Source: Mactromeris polynyma (taxonomy: Eukaryota > Mollusca > Bivalvia > Venerida > Mactridae). From it: a stretch of 64,000 nucleotides of DNA. Below are positions 35,159 to 47,100 of the stretch, in pieces. The DNA is taken from NCBI GenBank assembly GCA_032209605.1, contig JASFXZ010000018.1, positions 5,087,904 to 5,151,903 on the forward strand, written 5' to 3'. The notes below the pieces were generated by a model that made no database searches, was not told the DNA's origin, and saw only the letters and a program-made list of their open reading frames with translations. The first letter of the stretch is position 1. Every line of letters starts with the position of its first letter. A program made the position numbers and the translations under genes.

Positions 35159-38100
35159 CTAGTCCAGATTCCTACGACGACGACGCCCGTAACCACGGTT
35201 ACCTTGACAAATTGGACAACATTGTCCTCGTGGTTTAATCACACCACATCGTGGTGGTAATGGTGGGCACTTCACGCTAAAACAGTTCTGTTGAGCTAAA
35301 AGTAGTATAAAATACAGTTGACTTTATGGATTAGCGACTACCATGACACACATATAGTTTCACGTTTAATGTGTATTTGGAGATAGCGAACATATAAGAA
35401 AGTGTATTTGAAGATAGCGAACATATAAGAACATATAAGAACGTGTATTTGAATGTAGCGAACATATAACATATATCATGTTCACATCAATATGTATGAT
35501 ATCATTGATCGAGTGTCTGTCGGTAGGTAAATTAATTGAATTAAATTGTTATATTGAATTAAATTATTATATTGAAATACAATGTGAAAATCTTATTTAT
35601 ATACATGTGATTATAGTGTGCAAATGTTAAATTTTAATTATTATTATGTTTTGTTTACAGAAGGCCACATTGAAAATATGATGTTTTTATAGTTTTATAT
35701 TTATATCATAATGTGTAACAACCTTCTTAAGATAAAGAGGTTATTATTATTATTATTATAAGAAAGTGTATTTGAAGATATAAAAAAGTACAATGTATTC
35801 GATTGATTGAAAATAGCAAATACCATTCATTATAGGAATTCAAAACCAAAGAGTGTTCAAACACTACAATGAATAATCGTCGAATATAATAAATTCAGGA
35901 AACCGATATAACATATATTATGTTTTTCTAGTACCTATTCACAATTTTTTTTATATATTATATCATTATTATAAGATTATTATTAAAGATGATGCGTACA
36001 CATACGGATATTAGACAACCATCAGTACTGACTAGGTTTTTGAACAGGATTCATACAAACGTGTCCACAACCATTACCATTAACACTTCTGTTGTCCTTG
36101 ACAACTTTGATCAGATGAATATATTTTGACCCAAATACCTAGACCGCTTGCAAACGGACATGTGTCTGGTGTCTCTTTAAAATGTGAGACAATATAGAAT
36201 GTATATAAATGCTCACTGAAAACATTTGTAAATGGATATGAAAGTCGGTCAGGATATGCAACATAGTAAGCGTGCAATTACATCAAAAGCACAAATAGAC
36301 ATGAAACAAGAGATGTTTGTAAAACATTATGCCTCCTCATGTTTTTGTAAGAGTTATATATTGAACAATTGCATAAGCAAGTTCAAAGTAAGCTGCAAAA
36401 ATATACATGCTGGAAATGTTTAGAGGTAAAAAGGGTTTCGTGGATTCATAGTTTGATAATTGTGTCATATTGGAAACAGAAACAGCAACAACAGGTTGTT
36501 TGTTAACTGCAGGTAATGAAAGAATTAACCTCATGTATGCGATGAACTGACCTTAAAGTTATATAGATATTCATGTACAATAGAAGTCCACAATGTTGTC
36601 ATTCTAATCATTCTAATTTATGGCAGGTGTTTTAAATACAATTGACCTTGACCCTTCACCCAATGACCCTAAATTATTAGAGTTCCTCTGGTATCCAAGA
36701 TGAATGGGTTTACCAAGTTTAAGGATAAAAGGTCAAGTGGTTCTCGAGTTATTGATCGGAAACAATTTTGAACAAACGATCCCAGTGACCTTGACGTTTG
36801 AGCCCGTGACCTCCAAAATCAATTAGGTTCCTCTGCTACCAAAGATGACCGCGTGGACCAAGGTCCAGTGGTTCTCGAGTTAGTGATTGGAAACGGTTTT
36901 GGATATGGACTCCTGTGACCCTGTGATTGAGGATGAAAGGTCAATGGGATCTCGAGACACCTGTGACATTGACCTTCGAGCCCGTGACTTCAAAATATAT
37001 AGGATTTCTCTGCTGCCAAATATGAATGTGTGGACCAAGTTTGAGAATGATAGGTCAAAGGGTTCTTGATCTGGACCGACCGACCGACCGACCGACCGAC
37101 CGACCGACCGACCGACCGACCGACCGACCGACCGACCGACCGACCGACCGACCGACCGACCGACCGACCGACCGACCGACCGACCGACCGACCGACCGAC
37201 CGACCGACCGACCGACCGACCGACCGACCGACCGACCGACCGACCGACCGACCGACCGACCGACCGACCGACCGACCGACCGACCGACCGACCGACCGAC
37301 CGACCGACCGACCGACCGACCGACCGACCGACCGACCGACCGACCGACCGACCGACCGACCGACCGACCGACCGACCGACCGACCGACCGACCGACCGAC
37401 CGACCGACCGAAAAAATATGCCCTCTCTTCTTCGAATGTATGCAATAACAGTTGCAATAGCAATAGTCACACAAGAAACAACCAGCAGTAATTGGTGAAA
37501 CCAGGAGTACGCCTTGTAAAGGTCAGGGAAATAAGCGACGGATTTAGATTTTACTAAACCTCATAAATTATATTACTATCCCCTGGACAAATACAACAGT
37601 ATACATCTGGTATGTATTATACCGGGTCAAGATTTCCATCATGTTGTAAATAATTTACATGTAGTTTATATTATGACAGCCATGTGTGGAACTTTAACAA
37701 CTGAAGTTCATCAGGGAATGCATACAGACACATATGTGTATGACTTTCAAATGCCACACACCAATCTGTTTACTTACCGCACGCTTTTTCCGTGCAGATT
37801 GCGATTCCATCATTGCATGTACAATTGTTACAGTCAACTGTGACAGTTGCTCCATGATCCACAACTTCACCGTTGATAGTACACGTTTCTTTAAATATAA
37901 TAAAGAAAATCTACTAACGAAAATAGCAAACTATATTCAATTCAATAAAAATAGCAAACATTTCAGACTATGTATTTGATCGAAGGAGAATAGCAAACAC
38001 GCGCGAAAATATATACAGATGATCGAAAATAGAAAACACCATTCGCTATAAGAATTCAAAACCAAAGAGTGTTCAAACACTACAATGTATAATCGTCGAA

Positions 38101-39990
38101 TATCCTTAATTCAAATACGGCGATAGCACAAAAGTTATTCTAGTACCTAACCTCAGGTATTTTAAAGATTAATATATGTATTTATTATCCACATGGATGA
38201 TGCGAACACGTTCGGACATTAAACAACAGTTAATACTTACTATGTGTGTTATTTGGATTCATACAATCGCGTCCACAACCAACACTACAACACTTCTGTA
38301 ATCCTGGACAATGTTGATCATTTGAACAACGTTCAGCACAGTGACCAAATTCGTTCCTTAACTGAGGACATGTTCCAGGTTTCTCTACTATAAATGGTAT
38401 ACAACAATGGATTGATATATTACTTCATGCCAATTGAACGTAATTATTTCATTAAATGTAAAATTCGACCAGGAAATATAACATCCAATGAGCGAAGCTG
38501 CTCAAAACACGAACATATGACAATATACATATATGCATTGGCAATTACAATGAGGAAAGGAGCACAAGACAGAAACAAATACAGTAGCATAACATGGGAG
38601 TATCGCATTCTGTCAAATGTACAACATCACCAGTGGATTCAATCTGAAAGTCGGAAGGTCATGGAACAGCATATTATAGATTGGTCACGTGTTTTTTTAT
38701 AAACTGGTCACGATTTTTTTTTAAAAATTGGCCACGTGCTTATTTATAGATTGGTCACGTGTTTATTTATAGATCGACCACATGTAACTTACTTAGTTGG
38801 CAGATAGGACAGCACTGTCCAGGAGGGGTTACACAATTTTCTGGCGGCACTCCACAACGAACCAAATGGCAGTCTAGTAAAAAAGTAATATTTGCCTAGT
38901 ATTTAAGTTTCTATGAATTTATTTCGTTTCAGCCTTTTTTGTATCATAACATGACTTATCATCATTGTTTTGTGTAGTAACAAATTGCGACGGTATTCGA
39001 TTGTGTAGGAAAAAGCTTTGCCACTGACAGTAAAATATTTATATTAATTACTGCATCAAGTACCGTTTTGTAAATACCTTGTCCTTACGCAAAATATGAT
39101 TGATATGCTAAACATGGCAGTTGAATCCGACATAATTACAAAATGATGTACGAGTTATGTGTTCCTCTCGGAAAAATAGTTACATCAACCCAATACACAC
39201 GGACAACATTTGAAGACATGATAGATAAGACATGTTCACTTTCCTATAAAAGTCAATAAACACGTTAATGAATGCATAACCCAGCAACAAGTATTTTTTG
39301 TAACTCAAATTGAAATATTAACCACAATAAACGTCATGCGTGGTTCGTGAGAGGGGACTGTTCCAAATTGTTGCGTATTACATTAATGCGAACGTATTGC
39401 ACTACAAAACTCTAAGGACTATTCACTCAGATCCGCTGCCTTACCAAGAACTGTAACCCCCTGATCCTCCGAACATGAATAGCAGGATCCGCGCATGACG
39501 TAACGTCAGCCGATTACTAGTGATGTTTCGTTAAGCATAGATGGTAATAGATATGACGCCAGAACAGCAGGCAGCAAACAACGTGCTGCCGTAGCAACTC
39601 AACATATACTTCATTAAATCGACATTTCGATTTTTAAATACAAAAACGCTAATGATATTTTGGTTCAAGTCTAACATATACCTGCACCAGCGCATCGTTC
39701 GAATTGTGTGCCATTTTACCCCAAGTAAATTAATTTGAGGAATGGAAACCATATTGAAGTTATATCTCTGAAGCCATCAATTGATCTCGAGCAAGAATAT
39801 TTTACGAGATTTTGTACATACTTTGAAAGCATAAAGGGCAACATTCGCCTTCTCGGAAGACGGGGTTAGGACATACTGGTACTGCACAGGACTCAGCGGC
39901 ACATCGTGATGGTAATACAACTGACACTTCTTGTCCGTAACAGAAAGTGACGTATCCCAGCACCAGCATACATATATACTGGCGTTCCAT
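35159..39990 (-). CDS. G6: secreted WAP / half-VWC protein, 5 intact coding exons plus one broken WAP exon
   Basis: Intact exons: 39822-39990 (signal peptide [19 protein letters not shown], 6-Cys, CCPLC), 38793-38873 (6-Cys, CCPIC), 38241-38384 (WAP), 37778-37888 (CNNCTC, loop CTEKAC), 35159-35295 (6-Cys, CCPIC, tail GYGRRRRRNLD, TAG). Joined, they make 642 nt in frame, 213 residues. Between the last two lies a damaged WAP exon at 36033-36174 with a stop; because all exons are phase 1, skipping it keeps the frame. That same intron has taken in a dispersed element with an 84-copy tetranucleotide array. Module order is signal, 6-Cys, WAP, half-VWC, terminal; unlike G2, the WAP comes straight after the second 6-Cys exon. 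AATAAA at 34753-34758. The acceptor before the ATG exon is conserved (GTATTGTAG). Confidence 0.72.
36033..36174 (-). pseudogene. Broken WAP exon inside G6
   Basis: Starts like the WAP exon at 10228-10368 (ACACCAGACACATGTCC) but two of the eight Cys codons are changed (IWVKIYSS where relatives have ICVDLCSS). After GQQKC a TAA stop appears, and there is one extra base compared with intact copies (142 against 141). The donor is GTCAGT instead of GTAAGT. Confidence 0.8.
36600..37073. repeat. Core repeats of a dispersed element (gtgaccttgac...gagttattgatcggaaac)
   Basis: About three imperfect copies of a 150-bp unit containing tgaccttgac, gcccgtgacctcaaaat, ttcctctgct, accaagt and ggttctcgagtta. 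This arrangement, ending in a tetranucleotide run and then ccctctcttcttcgaa, resembles microsatellite-bearing non-autonomous elements common in molluscs (family name not assigned). Confidence 0.5.
37074..37410. repeat. (CGAC)n microsatellite, about 84 perfect copies
   Basis: An uninterrupted run of ccga tetranucleotides. It reads as PTDR repeats on plus and GRSV repeats on minus in every frame, so the long open frames here are artefacts. It lies in the intron of G6 between exons 37778-37888 and 36033-36174. Confidence 0.97.
39334..39498. mobile_element. MITE-like element in intron of G6 (internally deleted)
   Basis: Keeps both ends (tcatgcg..., ...cgcgcatga) and the gatccgctgccttacca block, but lacks about 100 bp of the middle compared with 14809-15074. 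Confidence 0.45.
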
Positions 39991-40559
39991 ATTTCTTTTC
40001 TTTATTGCTACAATACACAAAAAACATGACATAAAGTATAGACAGAGAGAGAGACAGAGCGTGCGAGAGTGTGTTTGTGTTTCTGTTTGGCAGACGGAAG
40101 ATCCATCAATATAATTTGGTTTATACTTTGACTTTATATTATCAAAAGAGTAACAGAAACATATGGTCGTTCGCTCATTAAATGCAGCGTTACCATGGTA
40201 TGATGCCTCAATGTCCAACCAGTTGTTACGATAACAACATGAATGAAGCAGTGACAACCTTGGTTCTTCTGACTTCAGGTTTTATTTTAGATTTGAAGCA
40301 GTCATCTTAGTCCGACAAGTGACATTATGCTATATAGTATCCTTTTCATGTAATACACTTTATTCGCAGAAAAACACGACATTTATTACGATCGAGAGTA
40401 CATGTTCTTTCACGTCGGCAGAAATGCGAAAATTATGCGTGTTGTAAAGAATGCCCATTAAAGCAGTACGTATTTCATCTTGTTCTTCCTTCTCAGATCG
40501 CTGTGCGGTAGTTTCAAACCATCCCAAATTGCATTTCATGTTATAAAAGTACAATTTGT

Positions 40560-41240
40560 CTGTTTGATATTGACAGAGTATAAATCTTTATTTCATTCTC
40601 ATCAGTGTACATATCACATACATATCCAATAAACAACGAATGCATACCTATGGTGGCATATTACTGCCACCAGTTAGCATGATATCGTTCGAGAATTGTT
40701 TCGTGTTATGCCACTTAATTATTACGGTAATTATCTAGCTATCTAGTTAATATTCGTGATACATTTTCGGTAAGACAAATATCATAAAACTAGAAACAGG
40801 CTTGAACGTGCCCAGAACTGCCACCTCTTACCTTTTTATGATGTATTACACTAGATTTAAGGGTAACACGAATCTTATCTAGTTGACCACTTATTATGTT
40901 ACTTAATAACTCAAATTCGCGAATTTCACTTAAGATTCGTGTTACCACTTATTTATAAATGCATGTTTAGCTTCTAGATGTAAGTGGTAACACAAATCTT
41001 ATCTAGTTGACCATTTATCATGTTACTTAATAACTCAAAATCGCGAATTTCACTTAAGATTCGTGTTACCACTTATTTATAAATGCATTTTTTGCTTCTC
41101 GATGTAAGTGGTATAACGAATCTAATCTAGTTGACCACTTATTATGTTACTTTATAACTCAAATTATTACATCAAACACTGTATCATTACGTGTTTTTAT
41201 GTCAGCATTTCTCACCTTCAATCGTTTATGCATAGAAAAT
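40560..41240. mobile_element. Palindrome-rich element inserted upstream of G6
   Basis: Starts near tggtggcatattactgccacca (itself a short hairpin) and contains about three 125-bp units, each with gtggtaacacgaatctta, tctagttgaccacttat, ttacttaataactcaaat and the palindrome aattcgcgaatt. The homologous flank of G7 (around 53590) lacks the whole block, so it is an insertion. Related copies are at 57099-57610 and, in part, 6651-6960. Confidence 0.6.
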
Positions 41241-41717
41241 ATAATAGAAGAGTTATGAGTTAAATGTCTTATTTATTGCAAATTATGTCAAATTTAGTGA
41301 AATAATACTTTCGTCGGCAAGAATGCTACTTCTTACCAAATATTTGAAACTTTGAAAACACTAATCACTTAATATATGTAATGCCGCGTAGATATGCAGC
41401 TTTTCTAACAACAATTGTTTTTAATGTTTGTACGTTTGTCATTAACACATGGTTGCGAACTGATTAACAAAAGTGTAGACTCAAAACAATATCTAAATTT
41501 TAACATTTAATGTATTATTAGATACCTTCTTGTTCAAAATTACAATAACATTTTAATCATTGACATTCACGAATATACCCAGCATAATCTAATGTTTTCA
41601 TCGTTGATATTTAAGAATTGATTTGCATGTGCAGATGATTGTGTAATCATAAAAAAATATTTTCCCAAATTTATTAGCCGCTGTTAGTAATTAATTTTAA
41701 CAAAACAAAATTCTTAC

Positions 41718-41785
41718 CTTGTTTTAACTAAGTCTGAATCAACACTAAATGTAAACAATGCCTGTCATGTAGTATTATATATACT
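41718..41785 (-). promoter_or_regulatory. G6 candidate 5' non-coding exon and TATA box
   Basis: Minus strand: TATATATAATA at 41774-41784, then about 35 bases to TTTAGTGTTGATTCAGACTTAG, then donor AACAAG|GTAAGAA with exon end 41718. Upstream is a CCAAT-type ATCGACCAATCAATG at about 41858-41872. A truncated second copy of the block follows at about 42040-42065. Confidence 0.58.
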
Positions 41786-42369
41786 AAGAGTATTACGTGA
41801 ATATACGTCAGCATGACCTTTTATCATAACTGACTTCCTTTAACTGGCTCGTTACATTGATTGGTCGATGAAAAGTGCGCGACTGAAATTTACTCCGTTT
41901 GAAAAAATACGGATGTAACTATGAAAAAGGACATGTTGTTGTTTAATACATATTGCGAAACCGTTATTTTATTATGAACAGCGCGAAAGCATTTATTTTA
42001 TAAATTCAGTGTTAGCAATTGATATTAACAAAAATGCTCACGTTGTTTTAACTAAGACTGTAACTGTTTTATTTTGAAGTTGCCTTTTAACGGCACATGG
42101 GGAAAGAGGACCTTTACATTCATAATCTCAAACATTAATAGAAATATAAAGCACATGTCGCTTTACAGCCTTTGGACTGCCAGTAAAGATTCTTGGGGTG
42201 AGAAATTAATTTAACAGCCTGTTAACATCACACTTAAGCGCTATATGGATATATCTTTAAAACGGTATTAAATATTATATTACAAACATCCTGACGTGTC
42301 CTCTTTGCACCCGCCTTATCTGTTGCAGGTGTTGTATCATTTAATATAATATTACATAAAATTATATTT

Positions 42370-42640
42370 TCTTCCCTAAGAGAGAATAAGCTGCTACATG
42401 GAACGCCACATACACAAGACAATGCATCCCCACACAGACCTCTGGGAAAACAACAGTTCATAAAACATGAGGCATTGAGGAGGTGCAAGGGTAAATACGC
42501 AAGGGAACAGGGGAGAAAGGAATGACCTGACTGACCATTTAGGTCAAGGAGGGGGAATTTAATGGATGGAAAACATCACGGAGCTAGCAAACATAGACTG
42601 AAAGGGGAAGAAAATACATGTAGCATGAACACTATATCAA
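42370..42640. repeat. Dispersed repeat, fuller copy
   Basis: Contains gctgctacatggaacgccac, tgcatccccacacagacct, aggaggtgcaaggg and gggggaatttaatggatggaa, all shared with 25390-25625. Confidence 0.5.
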
Positions 42641-44195
42641 GTGAATGAATTTGCACATGGAGTAAGGGGAAAAACTAACGCTAAACCCTATTTACTCATT
42701 AAATTCGCTGCCAACCGCGCCGCTGACTAGCTTTTTTTCGGCGCAGCCGAACTAACATGACTTTGACGTTTGCATATTAGTGTTGTGTAAACCAATAAAA
42801 TCTTACGTTAACCACTAAACCAACTTCACTTCAACCGAGCAACGTGTGTTGCCTTGACGCTGATTGGTTAATCTTTCGATAAGGGGTACTTTACCTTACC
42901 GAAATCCACTGAATTTTGGTAAATTTATCGATATCCATTTTCCATTACCGAAATCCAATTATAATACATGTACAACATATGCACTATATATTGCGAATTT
43001 CTTGTTATGATATTAAATATTCGGTTGATGTTAATGTACATATCTAAGGAAAATATTGAATACTAAGAAAGATATAGACGATTACGTCTCCAGTGGATTT
43101 CGTTAAGGTAATGTACCATTCGATAAGGCCTATATATGTGTTTACCAAAACTACAAACATTAACTTCTTTATTGCTGTGTATTTTGTCTTCCGAAGCAAA
43201 GTAATGAACAGTATTATTGCATTTGGTGTTTTGTTTGCAAAGAAAACATTTTGATCAGATAGATGCGTTATTCTTATTATTGTAAATATGACAGTGAAAA
43301 CCAGATGAACATAATATTGTCAACAACTGCGTCTGAAAGTAGATACATGTATATAATTTATTTCAAGATTTATTTAGTGAGTAGTGTTGTTAGTCAACCC
43401 TCGGGAAATTGCCCGGCGTTGGAATTAAGACGATTCTAGTGTTTGTGTTGTTTTAATTTAATAAATCGATATGTAACAATTTTATTAACATGAGTGTGTA
43501 AAGTACTGATGAACTGTATTGAACTCGACTGTACTGTCTATGACTAATCTCACTACGGAGTTATTCTTATCCAATCTACTAGTACGAATTCATCTCCTCT
43601 TATAGGTATCGGAGTAACTATATTGTAGCATAATCTGATTTGAACCTTCAGATTGCTACTAATTTGCTTGCTTCAGATCGCACCGACCATCTTTTTTCAA
43701 GATATTTCTTGTTAAAAACATCGTGTTAACATTAGACAGATAAATAATGTCAAACAATTCAATTTACATAAAACACTTTATTTAGGCAAAAGCAATCAAC
43801 AACAAAATAAGTAATAAGCTTTGAACATATTATAAAGGTACGAATGAAAATAAATACAAATGTATGTAGTTGGTTCGGCTAAACTAAATTGTGTGTAGTT
43901 CGGCCAATGAATTTATCAAAAGAAAACTTGACCAATGGTAGAAACTACACATTACATATCCCTATCAATAATCAACATAATTATATTGATATAAACGACC
44001 ATTACATTCCTCGCTCGTGTTACATTTTACAAACGATGTGAGAACGATTTCAAGATAAACATAAATGATATATGAATCCATATGAAAGTCATCCACATAG
44101 TTTTATTGAAAGTATATATCAGAGGCTGCAAATGTGGTAGAAGTTTTCGAATATTGAATCAGGTAAATTCCTTGGCACGTTACTCTATGGTGGTT

Positions 44196-47100
44196 TTAGT
44201 CCCGATACCGACGACGACGCCCGTAACCACGGTTACCTGGACAAATTGGACAACATTGACCTGCTGGTGTAATTTGACGGTCACATGTTGGTGATAATGG
44301 TGGGCACCTCACGTTAAAACAGTCCGGTACAACTAAAGGTAAAGTAAAAATATAATACACTTTATGTTTTAACGACTACCATGACACAGAGAGTTTCACG
44401 TGTATTTCTGTCATTGAATGTAGCGAACATATAAGAATGTGTATTTCTGTCATTGAATATAGCGAACATATAAGAATGTGTATTTCTGTCATTAAATTTA
44501 TCGAACATATAAAAATGTGTATTTCTTTCATTGAATATAGCGAACATATAAGAATGTGTATTTCCGTCATTTAATATAGTGAACATATAAGAATGTGTAT
44601 TTCAGTCATTGAATATAGCGAACATATAAGAATGTGTATTTCTGTCATTGAATATAGCGAACATATAAGAATGTGTATTTCTGTCATTGAATATAGCGAA
44701 CATATAAGAATGTGTATTTCTGTCAATGAATATAGCGAACATATAAGAATCCGTATTTCTGTCATTGAATATAGCGAACATATACCAATCTGTATTTTCT
44801 GTCATTGAAGAACAAATCATTGTTTTATGAGTTTCACACTTCTACCAACGAAAATAGCAAACTATATTCAATTCATTGAAAGTAGCAGACATATCTAACT
44901 ATGAGACTATGTATTTGATCTAAGGAAAATAGCAAACACGTGCGACAATGTATTCATTTGATTGAAAATAGCAAACACCATTCACTATATGTATTAATAA
45001 TCAAAGAGTGTTCAAACACTACAATGAATTATCACCGAATATCATTAATTCAAAAACTGATATAATATATACTATGTTTTTCTAGTACCTATTCACAGTT
45101 ATTATATTATATATTATTATAATAAGATTATTATTTATAATCCACATGGCTGACGCGTACACATTCGGACATTATACAACAGTTAATACTTACTAGGTGT
45201 GTTAATTGGATTCATACAATCGCGTCCGCAACCAACACTACAACACTTCTGTATTCCTGGACAACCTTGATCAGATGAACAAAGTTCAGCACAGTGACCC
45301 CATGGGTCCCTTAACTGAGGACATGTTCCAGGTTTCTCTACTGTAATGTAATACAATGTATAATGAATATGTATATTACTACATGCCAATTAAAAGCATT
45401 TATTTTATTAAATGGATAATTCGACAAGGAAATATAAAATCTAATCATCTAAGCTACTCAAAACACGAACATATTAAAAATATGCATATATGCATTGGCA
45501 ATTACAATGAGGAAAGGAGCACAAGACAGAAACACGTTTAATAACAGAACATGTGAGTATCGCATTATGTCAGATGTACAACCTGACTAGTGGATTCAAC
45601 CTGAAAGTTACAAGGTCGTGGAACAACATATTATAGATTGGTCGCGTGGTTTTTAAAGATCGGTAATGAATGCTGTTGTTATAAATTGGTCACGTCATCA
45701 GGGATTTATCAATCAAGTGTGTGTACAAATACATACGTGCCACACAACAAGCTGTATACTTACTGCATGCCTTTTCAGTGCAAATTACATTTCCATCGCT
45801 GCATGTACAAGTGTTACAGTCAACTTTGACAGTTGCACCATCATCCACAACTTCACCGTTGATATTGCACGTTCCTTCAAAGGAAGAAAAATCATTGTTT
45901 TCATGAGTTTCCCGTGACTACCGATGAAAATAGCGAACGTATCAGACAATGTATTCAATTCAATGACAGTAGCAAACATATCAGACTATGTCTTCAATTC
46001 AATGAAAGTGTCAAACATATCAGACAATTTATTTGATTCCATGAAAATAAAACACATATTACTATGTATTTGATCGAAGGAAAATTGCAAACTCGTGCGA
46101 CAATGTGTTCAGTTGATTGAAATTAGCAACACCATTCACTACACGTGTTCAAAATCAAAGAGTGTTCAAACAGTACAATGAATAATCATCGAATATCATT
46201 AATTCAAAAACTGATATAACATATATTATGTTTTTCTAGTACCTTTTCACAGTTATTTTATTATATATTATTATAATAAGATTATTATTTATAATCCACA
46301 TGGCTGACGCGTACACATTCGGACATTATACAACAGTTAATACTTACTAGGTGTGCTAATTGGATTCATACAATCGCGTCCGCAACCAACACTACAACAC
46401 TTCTGTACTCCTGGACAACCTTGATCAGATGAACACAGTTCAGCACAGATACCAAAATTTAATGGGTTCCTTAACTGAGGACATGTTCCAGGTTTCTCTA
46501 CTGTAATGTAATACAATGTATAATGAATGTATATATTTCTACATGCCAATTAAAAGCATTTATTTTATTAAATATATAATTCGACAAGGAAATATAACAT
46601 CCAATCATCTAAGCTACTCAAAACACGAACATATTAAAAAATATACATATATGCATTGGCAATTACAATGAGGAAAGGAGCACAAGACAGAAACACGTGT
46701 AATAACAGAACATGTGAGTATCGCATTATGTCAGATGTACAACCTGACTAGTGGATTCAACCTGAAAGTTACAAGGTCGTGGAACAACATATTATAGATT
46801 GGTCGCGTGGTTTTTAAAGATCGGTAATGAATGCTGTTGTTATAAATTTGTCACGTCATCAGGGATTTATCAATCAAGTGTGTGTACAAATACATACGTG
46901 CCACACAACAAGCTGTATACTTACTGCATGCCTTTTCAGTGCAAATTACATTTCCATCGCTGCATGTACAAGTGTTACAGTCAACTTTGACAGTTGCACC
47001 ATCATCCACAACTTCACCGTTGATATTGCACGTTCCTTCAAAGAAAGAAAAATCATTGTTTTCATGAGTTTCCCGTGACTACCGATGAAAATGGCGAACG

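Noticed and set aside
36880..37491. PTDR / GRSV repeat proteins
   Set aside because: Produced by a perfect tetranucleotide run in all frames.
44362..44820. Minus-strand frames over 44.4-44.8 kb
   Set aside because: 39-bp repeat artefact, as at 11-13 kb.
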